The notes beneath the pieces are model-generated. The model searched no databases, was not told the DNA's origin, and was given only the letters and a program-made list of their open reading frames with translations. Below, piece after piece: positions 54,382 to 64,000 of a stretch of DNA of 64,000 bases. The stretch's first letter is position 1, and each line of letters begins with the position of its first letter. The DNA is from Lampris incognitus (Eukaryota > Chordata > Actinopteri > Lampriformes > Lampridae): NCBI RefSeq assembly GCF_029633865.1, contig NC_079211.1, positions 144,456,998 to 144,520,997 on the forward strand, given 5' to 3'. The position numbers were made by a program, and so were the translations under genes.

Positions 54382-55998
54382 CACCGATCAGCCAAAACAT
54401 TAAAACCACTGATAGGCGACGTGACCAAGGCTGGCCCGTCTGGTCCGGTCCCACAGAAGAGCTACTGTAGCTCAAACTGCAGAAAAAGTTAATGCTGGCT
54501 ATGCTAGGCGGGTGTCAGAACACATTGCATCGCCGCGTATGGGGCTGCGTCGCTGCAGAACGGTCCCAGGATGACCGCTGTCTACCACCGAATACGCCTA
54601 CGATGTGCCTACTCGAGCATCAGAACTGGACCTGGGGACCTGGGGAAGAGCCAGCACCAGGATGCATTATGAGAAGAAGGCAAGCCAGCAGAGGGAGCGT
54701 GATGCTCCGGACAATGTTCTGCCGGGAAACCTTGGGTCCTGGCATTCATGCGGATGTTATTTTGACACGTATCGCCTACCTAAACATCACTGCAGGCCAA
54801 TTACACCCCGTCATGGCAACAGTATTCCCTGATGGCGGTGGGGCTCTTTCAGCAGGATAATGCTCCCGGTCCAGGAAGGGTTTGAGGAACATGACAATGA
54901 GTTCCGGGCGTTGCCTTGGACTCCAAATTCCCCAGACCTCAATCCGACTGCGGTGTTTACCCTCGGACGGAGTTGCGGCAGCGGAGGTGAAACTCGCCTG
55001 TGTGGAAGAATCGCCCCGTTGGGAGGTTTCCATGTGTCTGCTAGCACCAGAAGGGCTCTTGAGGCCTCGGTACATACGTAGATGGATGGACTGCATTTGG
55101 ATGGACTGCATTTATACATACAGCGCTTTTCTAGTCTACTGACCGCCCAAAGCGCTTCACAATGTACGCCTCAATTCATACACTGACGGCGGAGGCTGCC
55201 ATGCAACGTGCCAACCTGCTCATCGGGGGGCAGGTCGGGGTTCAGTGTCTTGCTCAAGGAGACTTTGACACAGTCTGGAGGAGCCAGGGATTAAACCAGC
55301 GACCTTCCGATGGACCCGCGCTGCCTCCTTAGTCACGCTGCCCCTGCACAGTAATAAGAAGGGGAAACGTGTCATGTTACTTGTTTCCTTGCATATTCCT
55401 ATCAAACGATTGCATTTGCCGCACCGTTACTGTGCGATGCGATACTTGTGTGAAGCTGCAGGACTGTTTTGACTCCGGCGGATGATAACCCTGAACCCGT
55501 GATCGGCACTGCCTGCTTCATTGTTGACGTCTACCCGGCGCCTGTTGTTACAGCGGCGCTGACATTATCGGGCAGGCACAAAGTGTCTCGTTTGTCGGCT
55601 TTACTCACAGGTGTGTGAATTGACTTGGATATGAAGCGTCCGTAGTGCAGCATAATACAACGTTAGTTTCTGAGGAGATAAGATAGAAGCCCTGTCCTCG
55701 CTCCTTCTCTCCCCTCATGACACTAAAACGAAATTCAGCAGTGGTGTAAGGTGCAGAAACAGTGGCTCGAGCACCCGTGGGATGTGCTGGAAAAACGAGT
55801 CCGATCCACGAAGGCCGCACCTCGCAACGTGCAGGCCTTTAAGGACCTGTTGCTAACGGCTCGGTGCCACGCGCCAGAGGACACCTTCGGAGGTCTTGCG
55901 GAGTCCACGCCTCGACGGGTCGGAGCTGTTTTCAGCGGCGCGAGGGCGGACCCGCACAACGTTAGGCGGGTTGGTTGTAATGTTTCGGCTAATCGGTG
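54382..55998 (+). mobile_element. Split Tc1-like relic (sister of 45527-46553)
   Basis: Ends CACCGATCAGCCAAAACATT (54382) and GTAATGTTTCGGCTAATCGG (ending near 55998). Frames: WTWGPGEEPAPGCIMRRRQA, MLRTMFCRETLGPGIHADVI, VFPDGGGALSAG, then an EHDNEF/WTPNSPDLNPT region (54893-54957). About 800 bp of other DNA interrupts it, and the C-terminus resumes at 55764 as EHPWDVLEKRVRSTKAAPRN and VQAFKDLLLTARCHAP. The N-terminal half is mostly deleted. Confidence 0.82.
55090..55345 (-). mobile_element. SINE family C copy inside the Tc1 relic
   Basis: Minus strand: GGTCGCTGGTTTAATCCCTG (B box), GGCTCCTCC, CTCCTTGAGCAAGACACTGA, then AAAAGCGCTGTATGTATAAA at the 3' end. Related to 37863 and 57700. Confidence 0.7.
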
Positions 55999-57690
55999 TG
56001 TATTTGGGTTCATCATTCCATTCACAGCTTTACCGAGCAGCCGAGGCAGCACTGCACTGCGGTGTTTACTCTTCATCGGTCGATACTCTTTAATCCCCCA
56101 AGATGATGCGTTCTCTCATGAACTCAAAATAGCTCTCCCCCCCCCCCCCCTCTTCTCCAGTGAGACCACAGGCCCATTACTCTTTATTAGCTCTAAGCGT
56201 CTTAAATGTGGCCATCCATTAGAGGCGAGGCAACAAACATCCCCCAGAAAGTCTCTCGGTAGCCTGGCAGCACGCACACACACACACACACACATACAAA
56301 TTTCAACTGCCCCCCCCCCCATCAAGAACAATGATTACAGAGTGAATTTAACTCCCATCAAGGACAGAAGGGAGTAAACTTGCCGTGTTCACATGTTCCC
56401 TGTGACGATATTATAAAACCCTGTTAAGCGACAGTATCTCCCGCCTCTGTGGCTCTTATTTATATCAGCTCGGCGGTCCGTCCAGACTTCTCTCTGCCTG
56501 AATGATTCCCTTTCTATGGGAGCTGGCACAAAGTAATACCATACAATGTCATGTATCGATTCTTTTGCCTTTCCCTCTTTCTTGGAATTTCTTGGGCGAC
56601 TCAGAAAGCATGAATCATTCCCAAATGACCCTTTAAGGAAATATTATATTTATTATTCTTGACACTTGGGCACAAATCCAATAGGCCTTATTAATTGGAC
56701 ATGGTGAGAAATATGATGCGGGTAATTCAATGGGACTCGAAAGCTTTCTCTCATCCCTCATATTTAGCGGCGCTCCGTTCGGCATTCACGGGTGCATCTG
56801 AGACTGATTAGGAGTCGGACGGAGGGTCAAAAAGAATATGATTGTAGACCTCAAACATAGCGTCCTCGCCTTGAAACTTGGTGTGCAACCGGTGAAAAGA
56901 ATATCGGGAAATACAAAACGTAGGGACATATCTAAATGTTGCCGCCGCAAAGCAAAGAAAGCAAAATAGTGTTGCAACTCCCTCGCTGTGCTGTCGGAGT
57001 AAAATGAATAACAGATATTGTTAATAGAAGCTGAATAGAAGTAATGATAAAATCTCATCCAATAATTAAAGTTAACACCTGTGTAGTTTCACACCGTAGT
57101 GGACTTGGGCGATTTTAGTTGAATTTTCCTCAACCCTTTTGGTGGTTTTTCTCAAAATGAAGACCCCGTTTGCCGCTATTGCCACTGCATTACCCTCCTG
57201 TCACCGAGTAGATTATGTTTACCCAGTTGGCCCGTTCAGATCTGCCAGAGATGAGAGACGGCACAAGACTGCAAACACGCAAAACGTCGACTGAACAGGT
57301 AATGGATTTTTGATTTTAGCAGAATTGCAATATTATTTACGAGTCAAGTCGACAGAATGCCAGTCTCGAACCCGTTTCAATCGCAGAGCGCCGCCCTCCA
57401 ATGAGTAATGAGTTATTGGGCAGGCTATTCCTCAGTTTATAAACTTCCAGCACCTTCCATTTGTAAATGATGACAGGCTTTGCTGCTTTGACGGGTCCTG
57501 GCTAACTGGCGCGTGATCCGTTCACGGGTGCCGCAGCCGTATTCTGGGGACGTTCCTCCCGTTTTCCATTAAGATGGCGCGCCGGGAGGGTTTGCAGCGG
57601 ATCCGACTCGGCGGCAGGCTGTTGACGACAAAGAAATACCACATTTGTTTGGGGTTATTACCTTTTTTATTTTTCCCCGCTAAATCAGTT
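55999..57690. other. Gene-free stretch
   Basis: C-run and (CA)n at 56139-56151 and 56274-56293. No exon or known repeat recognised. Confidence 0.4.
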
Positions 57691-57699
57691 GTGTCATTT

Positions 57700-57972
57700 T
57701 GGGGGCGGCGGCGGATCAGGAGATGGAGCAGTCGTCTGGTAACTGGAGGGCTGCTGGTTCAACGCTCGGCTCCTCTTTGCAAAAATGTCGAGGTGTCTGA
57801 GCAATACACCTAACCCCTAACACGAGCTGTTTGGCGCTTTGCATGGCTGACACCGCCATCGGTGTATGGGGGTGGGGTGGGGTGGGGGGAATGTGAGGCA
57901 ATCATTGATTGTAAAGCACTTTTGAGTGGCTGTGGTAGTTAGAAAAGCGCTATAAAAATGCAGTTCATTTAC
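57700..57972 (+). mobile_element. SINE family C copy
   Basis: GGCGGCGGCGGATCAGGAGA, CTGCTGGTTCAACGCTCGGC (B box), AATGTCGAGGTGTCTGAGCA, 3' end AGAAAAGCGCTATAAAAATG. Confidence 0.75.
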
Positions 57973-58021
57973 TTTGACGATTTGTTCCCAGAGCTTCAGA
58001 AAGCTCTCAATCACGTCAAAT

Positions 58022-58656
58022 CAGCGGCGGCCGGTGCTACAGTTTTTTTGGGGGGGGGGAGGGGGGGGCGCAATTTACCTTGGCGCAGCACACCTGACAA
58101 CTGCTTTAATGTCTGCACAGCAACAGAGATATTAAGAAGGACAATATAGCCTATAGATTTTACCAGGGTTCGTAAGACGGTGGATGATTGACAGGCGAGT
58201 TGAGGCGTGGTGGTGGGTGTGAACATGATTTGACAGCCACGAGAATTGTCCAATCACATTAGCTCCAAAAAAAAACCAACATTAAAACGATACCAACTCG
58301 CCGCCAATAAAAGTGGGGGGTGTCTGGGGCGGCACAGAACTGCGCCCCCATGGAAAATCTGAAGAAACCAATCAGACAGCAGCCTCAGGTCACCTGCTCG
58401 CCACAAGTTTGAGGGCTTACATGAGGTCTGGTTTGGCCGGCGCCCCTCACCCAGGAAGTATATGTATTCAGACAGAAACCAACCAAACACCATTTGAACC
58501 AATATTTAATGCTGCTGACAGGCGCTCACAGACTGAAAAACACTTTTAATCCATAATTATTTGCATTATACAACCAAATTATATTTAACGCTTAAGTAGA
58601 TTTCCATCTCTTGATGTCTGAAGGGGGCGGCCCCCGGTACTGGCCAGCCGCCACTG
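58022..58656. mobile_element. Non-autonomous hAT element
   Basis: Ends CAGCGGCGGCC (58022) and, inverted, CAGTGGCGGCTGGCC (right end 58656). 8-bp target duplication CGTCAAAT (58014-58021) and CGTCATAT (58657-58664), one difference. A G-run (58046-58066) follows the left end, as in many elements of this family. Confidence 0.78.
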
Positions 58657-58664
58657 CGTCATAT

Positions 58665-59600
58665 CTACCTTTTCACTACGACTTTGTCCAGTGTAGCTTT
58701 CCATCTACTTCTGCTACTTCTTATTGAGCTTTCCGTCCTTGCTTCTGATTTCTAGTCCCCCGTGACGTGTTGTGTGATGGAGCAGAAAGCCTGGCAAGCA
58801 GCCAGGCAGCCGCCGCGACACGCATTCATACCTGTATCCACCCATACCATTATGGCGAGGCACGTGCAGCGGGCACTCGGCTCCCTCCATCCCCCTGTGT
58901 ACTCCATTGTGGTTAGTCATTTCGTTAGCCTCCATGAGACTGAAGGCGGCGGCTCTTTGCTGTGCCGGTCCTGCTCCGGCCCCTCCGCTCCCTGTTGTGC
59001 AGCCCCGGTGCAAGGATCAGTGAGCTTGTATGAACCTGGGTGTGAGAGGGATGCTGCTTCACTAGTCATCACTTATCGTGGACTGCCTTCTTTTTTTTTC
59101 TTCCCATGCACACCTCAGCTTTGTCCGAGGTTGTACATGTCATTATCTGTGCCAACGGCCAAGGAGGGCAGATCTCCAAGACCCATCAGTGTGACAGCAT
59201 GACGGGTCCGCTGGGGGGGGGGGGGGGGGGAAGAAAAAAATAGATTCCCGCTTTAAAGCTTATTCGATGCCGTAACTGGCGAACAAACTATTCGAATTTC
59301 ATTCTGGCGTGAAAAGGGGTTCATGTCATGTTTGTAAATAGGCAAACTTATATTTTGTCAGCAACTTATTCGTCAACCTGTTCATTTTATGTAAGAGCAG
59401 TGGTTTTCTGTTGTGTCTATTATCTATTCCCTTTTGCAAGGATCCATAAACTTGTCACAACCTCACTAGACTAGCCGGAAAATAGGCCAGTATTTATTTG
59501 TTTGTTTGTTTATTTATTTTGCTGCCATATTGCAGAATCAAATAGCACCGGATGAGATTCATTCCCTTATGTATCTGTTGGAAAAGTGTTCCTTGGATTT
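58665..59600. other. Gene-free stretch
   Basis: The open frame at 58762-59202 has no recognisable domain. Poly-G at 59213-59230. Confidence 0.4.
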
Positions 59601-60026
59601 CCCTCCCCCTTTTTCTCCCCAATTGTACTTGGCCAATTACCCCACTCATCCGAGCCGTCCCGGTCGCTGCCCCGACCCCTCTGCTGATCCAGGGAGGGCT
59701 GCAGACTACCACATGCCTCCTCCGATACACGTGGAGTCGCCGGCTGCTTCTTTTCACCTGACAGTGAGGAGTTTCGCCAGGAGGGCATAGCGTGCGGGAG
59801 GATCACGCTCTTCCCCCCCAGCCCCCCCGAACAGGCACCCCTACCGACCAGAGGAGGCGCTAGTGCAGCGACCAGGATACATACCCACATCCGGCTTCCC
59901 ACCCACAGACACGGCCAATTTTGTCTGTACGGACCCCCGACCAAGCCGGAGGTAACACGGGGATTCGAACCAGCGATCCTTGTGTTGGTAGGCAGCGGAA
60001 TAGACCGTTCCTCTACCCGGACGCCC
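59601..60026 (-). mobile_element. SINE family A, full length
   Basis: Head at right: GGGCGTCCGGGTAGAGGAAC (A-box region) and GATCGCTGGTTCGAATCCCC (B box). Complete body, ending AATTGGGGAGAAAAAGGGGG on the minus strand. Confidence 0.9.
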
Positions 60027-60895
60027 TTGATTGAATTCACAGTTAAATTCGTTAACGTACTACCAAGGTGCCCTCGAGCAAGGCGCATGACCCATAATTG
60101 CTAAAGAGGAGCCGTGCCACGGCCGACACCCCAGACTGTGGACGGAGGTCCTTGTGTGAGTGTGGCCTTGTTTATATAGAGGCCTACCTCCCAATGCAAC
60201 CCCTACAGACCTACTGACAGTGCTGTCGAGTTAATACATCTGTGCTCAGTAATAACTGGTTATCGAGGCCGAAGGTGCACATATGAAAAGGGCCCCGGTG
60301 AGTTTGGCGCTCGTACTCGACTCACGCCGCGTCGTTATTTACCGTTTCATCCGTCCGCCTGTTGACTTACAAATACAGTCTCTCGCCAGGTTGTCAGTAT
60401 TCCTATTGTGAGTATTGCTGATCGCTTAATAATGACAGAGGGACGTCCGGGTAGCTCGGAAATCGACCGATAGTTTGGCCGTTTCTCGTCCGTGTCGGGA
60501 CTAGTCCTGATGGTCGTTCAACAGGAAACGCGGCCTGAATGGTATTTGCATGCATAAAAAATAAGTTCCTCCCTTTTTATTATTAAGGGGGAAAAAAATG
60601 AAGAAAGAGAATTTGTCTGGCTCAGCGTAATGTCGGTGATCTTTTTTTTTCTACGATTTATTGCAACACAATAGGAGAGTTTAATTATATATGAAATTAA
60701 TCATAAAAACATGCTGAAACAGATGTATTTTTGCTCGGCTGAATAATCATTATGTTCCTTTTGCTGCACCGGATCCGGGCCTGTCGGGGACAGTGCGAGG
60801 ACAAATATGCGTCCTCCTTCCACTTTTCCTTTTCTCGTCAAGACTTGGCGATGACTCCAAGCCACGTCTTTCTAACTTTGCGTAGAAAAGTGCTA
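60027..60895. other. Gene-free stretch
   Basis: A short SINE-C-like scrap (GTGCCCTCGAGCAAGGCGC) at 60070-60090. The rest is unrecognised. Confidence 0.4.
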
Positions 60896-60899
60896 TATA

Positions 60900-62119
60900 C
60901 ACTCACTGGCCACTTTATTAGGTACACCTTGCTAGTACCGGGTTGGACCCCCTTTTGCCTTCAGAACTGCCTTAATCCTTCGTGGCATAGATTCAACAAG
61001 GTACTGGAAACATTCCTCAGAGAGTTTGGTCCATATTGACATGATAGCATCACGCAGTTGCTGCAGATTTGTCGGCTGCACATCCATGATGCAAATCTCC
61101 TGGTCCACCACATCCCAAAGGTGCTCTATTGGATTGAGATCTGGTGACTGTGGAGGCCATTTGAGTACAGTGAACTCATTGTCATGTTCAAGAAACCAGT
61201 CTGAGATGATTCGAGCTTTATGACATGGCGCGTTATCCTGCTGGAAGTAGCCATCAGAAGATGGGAACACTGTGGTCATAAAGGGATGGACATGGTCAGC
61301 AACAATACTCAGGTAGGCTGTGGCGTTGACACGATGCTCAATTGGTACTAAGGGGCCCAAAGTGTGCCAAGAAAATATTCCCCACACCATTACACCACCA
61401 CCACCAGCCTGAACCGTTGATACAAGGCAGGATGGATCCATGCTTTCATGTTGTTGACGCCAAATTCTGACCCTACCATCCGAATGTCGCAGCAGAAATC
61501 GAGACTCATCAGACCAGGCAACGTTTTTCCAGTCTTCTATTGTCCAATTTTGGTGAGGCTGTGCGAATTGTAGCCTCAGTTTCCTGTTCTTAGCTGACAG
61601 GAGTGGCACCCGGTGTGGTCTTCTGCTGCTGTAGCCCATCTGCCTCAAGGTTCGACGTGTTGTGCGTTCAGAGATGCTCTTCTGCATACCTCGGTTGTAA
61701 TGAGTGGTTATTTGAGTTACTGTTGCCTTTCTATCAGCTCGAACCAGTCTGGCCATTCTCCTCTGACCTCTGGCATCAACAAGGCATTTTCGCCCACAGA
61801 ACTGCCGCTCACTGGATATTTGCTCTTTTTCGGACCATTCTCTGTAAACCCTAGAGATGGTTGTGCGTGAAAATCCCAGTAGATCAGCAGTTTCTGAAAT
61901 ACTCAGACCAGCCCGTCTGGCAGCAACAACCATGCCACGTTCAAAGTCACTTAAATCACCTTTCTTCCCCATTCTGATGCTCGGTTTGAACTGCAGCAGA
62001 TCGTCCTGACCATGTCTACATGCCTAAATGCATTGAGTTGCTGCCATGTGATGGGCTGATTAGAAATTTGCGTTAACGAGCAGTTGGACGGGCGTGCCTA
62101 ATAACGTGGCCGGTGAGTG
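60900..62119 (-). mobile_element. Complete Tc1/mariner transposon, DD36E type
   Basis: Ends CACTCACTGGCCACTTTATT (60900) and, inverted, CACTCACCGGCCACGTTATT (right end 62119), each bordered by a TA target duplication (60898-60899 and 62120-62121). The ends continue as imperfect inverted repeats of about 29 bp (AGGTACACC / AGGCACGCC). The single gene inside is intact. At 1220 bp the size is that of an autonomous, undeleted element. Confidence 0.95.
60932..61972 (-). CDS. Tc1/mariner transposase, intact, DD36E
   Basis: An uninterrupted 346-residue frame, the normal length for a Tc1-type transposase, which cuts and pastes the element at TA sites in the nucleus. The N-terminal half (about 1-120) carries the paired-like helix-turn-helix DNA-binding region ([20 protein letters not shown]). 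The catalytic triad is present: D155 in AWSDESRF, D246 in QQDNAPCH, E283 in [11 protein letters not shown]. Counting residues between D246 and E283 gives 36, not the 34 of classical Tc1, so this is a DD36E enzyme, the spacing described for the Incomer family. A glycine-rich GGGGVMVWG box lies at 189-197. The start chosen (61972) is the first ATG and begins [13 protein letters not shown]. No stop or frameshift is seen, so recent activity is plausible. Function is inferred from family knowledge. Confidence 0.95.
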   Translation of the reverse strand: MGKKGDLSDFERGMVVAARRAGLSISETADLLGFSRTTISRVYREWSEKEQISSERQFCGRKCLVDARGQRRMARLVRADRKATVTQITTHYNRGMQKSISERTTRRTLRQMGYSSRRPHRVPLLSAKNRKLRLQFAQPHQNWTIEDWKNVAWSDESRFLLRHSDGRVRIWRQQHESMDPSCLVSTVQAGGGGVMVWGIFSWHTLGPLVPIEHRVNATAYLSIVADHVHPFMTTVFPSSDGYFQQDNAPCHKARIISDWFLEHDNEFTVLKWPPQSPDLNPIEHLWDVVDQEICIMDVQPTNLQQLRDAIMSIWTKLSEECFQYLVESMPRRIKAVLKAKGGPTRY

Positions 62120-62121
62120 TA

Positions 62122-62914
62122 TATATGAATAAGGTTCAGTATGTTTTAGGAGTCCACCGCGTATTTATCTGCCGTCATTTGGAAACGGGGATGTGGTCTG
62201 TGAATCCCGTGTGTGGGTTATGATAAGTTGCCACCATGAGCGGTTTCGATGCGGCCCCTGAATCGCCGAATGGATTTCCAAGGAAACAGTCCTGATATTT
62301 ATTTATAGTTCTGTCACCTCGCTTGCCAGAACAAACGAGGGACGATTTCCTCTCGAATCCCTTCCCCGTGTTTGTCTGATTAATTCCGGTCCGCGGTGCC
62401 GTCGCGCTGGATCTGACGAGAGATGCGTCTTGGGTTAGAGCGTTTCAATTTTAACCTTCTTTTTTTTTTTTTTGTTTTGTTTACAGGGAGGATTTTGTTT
62501 TCATGTTTACAAATGCAGTGTTACTTCGCGGGGACGGGATCAGTATAAGCTTTGCATGCTTATGCCTCCGCGGGGAATGGCATTTCACAATGGTTTTGGG
62601 GTTTAAGCATATGTTCATTAAAATGTGCCGCAGCGGCTGGCTGCAGCATAGATGCTTAAATCTAAATTACCTGATTGTTATTCGAAGTTCATGAAATCAG
62701 AGTGCACGGCGACGAATGCAAGGAGGACACTGAAACCAATAAGCAAATAATTGTGTATCGCAATGCAAGCAGTCCGACGAGCCGGCTCATCCTGTGCATC
62801 TTCCGGACCTGTGTAGGACAACTGACAACTAGCGGTCAGGGGTGGATCCGGTGGGATACATCCGATCCATGTGTCAGTAGCCTAATCAAACAACAACCAA
62901 CCAAACTTTAACTC
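62122..62914. other. Gene-free stretch
   Basis: Nothing recognised; poly-T at 62459-62473. Confidence 0.4.
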
Positions 62915-62984
62915 TTCTTCTTCTTCTTTGTTGGAAAATTCCCCCTCCCCCTTTTCCTCCCCCAATTGTACCTGTCCAATTACA

Positions 62985-63178
62985 CCCTGCAAGGCCTGGT
63001 AGAAGGGGCTAGGAAGAGAGGGAGACGGAGGGTAAACACCATCGGAGAACGGCTACAGATGAGCGTGGTGGAGGCGGGGAGAGCTGCGATGGATAGGGAA
63101 CGGTGGAAGAGACTTGTGGAGGCATCAGCTGTGCTCCTACGACCTCCATGGGTTACGGAACTGATGATGATGATGATG
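62985..63178 (+). mobile_element. LINE 3' scrap with (GAT)n tail
   Basis: Frame: GARKRGRRRVNTIGERLQMS and VVEAGRAAMDRERWKRLVEA, then the (GAT)n tail at 63161-63183. It resembles the very C-terminus of a fish LINE. AATTAC occurs on both sides as a possible target duplication. Confidence 0.55.
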
Positions 63179-63266
63179 ATGATGGTGAATTACCCCGCTG
63201 TCCGAGCCGTCCCGGTCGCTGCTCAACCCCCTCTGCCGATCCAGGGAGGGCTGCAGACGACCACAT

Positions 63267-63629
63267 CGGGGTTCCCACTCATTTTAGGAAACCATTTTCC
63301 ATGACTTTATCTTGGATATCCATGCCAGGCATTGCTGGAAGAACGTCATATTATTCAGTGTGAGGTATCGGCGGAAGTCTCAACAGGCTCCAAATGGACC
63401 GTCTGACTGGACATGCCGCCCAAACGTCACACACTGACGTCACGTGACTAGCGATAACTTAAATATGCAATCTCAGCCGCTGAAAAGATGATTTTTACCC
63501 AACTTTACAGTTTTCTATGACCTCAACAATATTTGCAGGACGTTTGATCGATTTCGACATTCCAGGTGTTTTCCATGACTGGGAAACTAGCCTCTAAATT
63601 TCCAGGTTTTCCAGGACGTGGGAACCCTG
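63267..63629. mobile_element. Non-autonomous hAT-like element
   Basis: Ends CGGGGTTCCCAC (63267) and GTGGGAACCCTG (ending 63629). CACAT flanks both sides (63262-63266 and 63630-63634); a full 8-bp duplication is not visible. Interior rich in TTTCCATGACT and TTCCAGG words repeated near both ends. Confidence 0.7.
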
Positions 63630-64000
63630 CACATGCCTCCACCGATACATGTGGAGTCGCCAGCCTACGGCTGAGGAGTTTCGCCAGGGAGACGTGGCAC
63701 GTAGGAGCGTCACGCTATTCCCCCCCGGTTCCCCCTCCCGGCCGACCAGGGGAGGCGCTAGTGCGGCGACCAGAACACATGCCCACATCCGGCTTCCCAC
63801 CCGCAGACACGGCCAGTCGTGTCTGTAGGGACGCCCGACCAAGCCGGAGGTAGCACGGGGTTTCGAACCGGCGATCCCCGTGTTGGTAGGCAACGGATTA
63901 GACCGCTGCGCCGCCCGGACGCCCCAACTTTAACTCCTGTTAATGTCCTATAAGCAATTGCTAGATGCCCATGATATGTCCACCTATATGATGCACGTGT

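Larger units (their letters stand above)
62915..63924 (-). mobile_element. SINE family A split by a LINE scrap and a hAT element
   Basis: Head at right (GCGTCCGGGCGGCGCAGCGG; B box GATCGCCGGTTCGAAACCCC), tail at left with GAA repeats on the minus strand. An 11-bp target duplication AACTTTAACTC (62904-62914 and 63926-63936) marks the original insertion. A LINE scrap (62985-63178) and a hAT element (63267-63629) are nested inside, showing three successive insertion events. Confidence 0.85.

Noticed and set aside
54099..54470. 123-codon open frame
   Set aside because: It runs from unique DNA straight into the Tc1 terminal repeat and has no domain; probably chance.
58762..59202. 146-codon frame with Cys-rich middle
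   Set aside because: No zinc-finger spacing, no splice signals and no similarity I can recognise; left out of the gene list.

Overview
The window is vertebrate nuclear DNA, most likely from a ray-finned (teleost) fish. It has intron-scale non-coding stretches and splice signals. Its repeat fauna is typical of teleosts: L2-, RTE/Rex3-, L1/Tx1- and Jockey-type LINEs, Tc1-like and hAT transposons, several tRNA-derived SINE families and abundant microsatellites. There is no bacterial gene organisation. All family names were assigned by eye, without any database search.

Layout. 1-1000 holds a possible promoter/first exon with an E-box, a CRE and a splice donor. 1000-13400 is a dense nest of mobile elements. 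It contains a decayed four-exon SWIM/YqaJ-nuclease gene on the minus strand (2570-7163), broken by an L2 and a Jockey-type LINE, with a THAP-domain exon lying antiparallel in its first intron. Beside it lie a second THAP exon (9890-10219) and a family of miniature LTR elements (TRIM-like) whose LTRs carry tRNA-like A and B boxes and whose primer-binding site matches tRNA-Leu. 13400-23800 is largely single-copy DNA. It holds a CpG-rich block (17985-19210) followed by a short candidate signal-peptide exon with a strong splice donor (19492-19537), the best candidate for a host gene; everything to its right could be first intron. 23800-44300 alternates single-copy DNA with LINEs, SINEs and an inverted LTR-like structure (37375-37807). 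44570-48910 is a large composite of nested elements. 49000-64000 contains several hAT-type non-autonomous elements with recognisable 8-bp target duplications, an RTE fragment with a perfect 21-bp duplication, a split Tc1 relic, and one intact Tc1/mariner element (60900-62119) with an uninterrupted 346-residue transposase of DD36E spacing.

How the parts relate. Insertion order can be read in several places. A solo TRIM LTR sits inside an L1-clade LINE that itself has a 16-bp target duplication. L2 entered the YqaJ exon, leaving the reading frame aligned on both sides. A SINE and a hAT sit inside the L2 at 40.7-43.7 kb, and another SINE carries both a LINE scrap and a hAT. Apart from the intact Tc1/mariner transposase and the candidate signal-peptide exon, no open, functional-looking protein gene was found.
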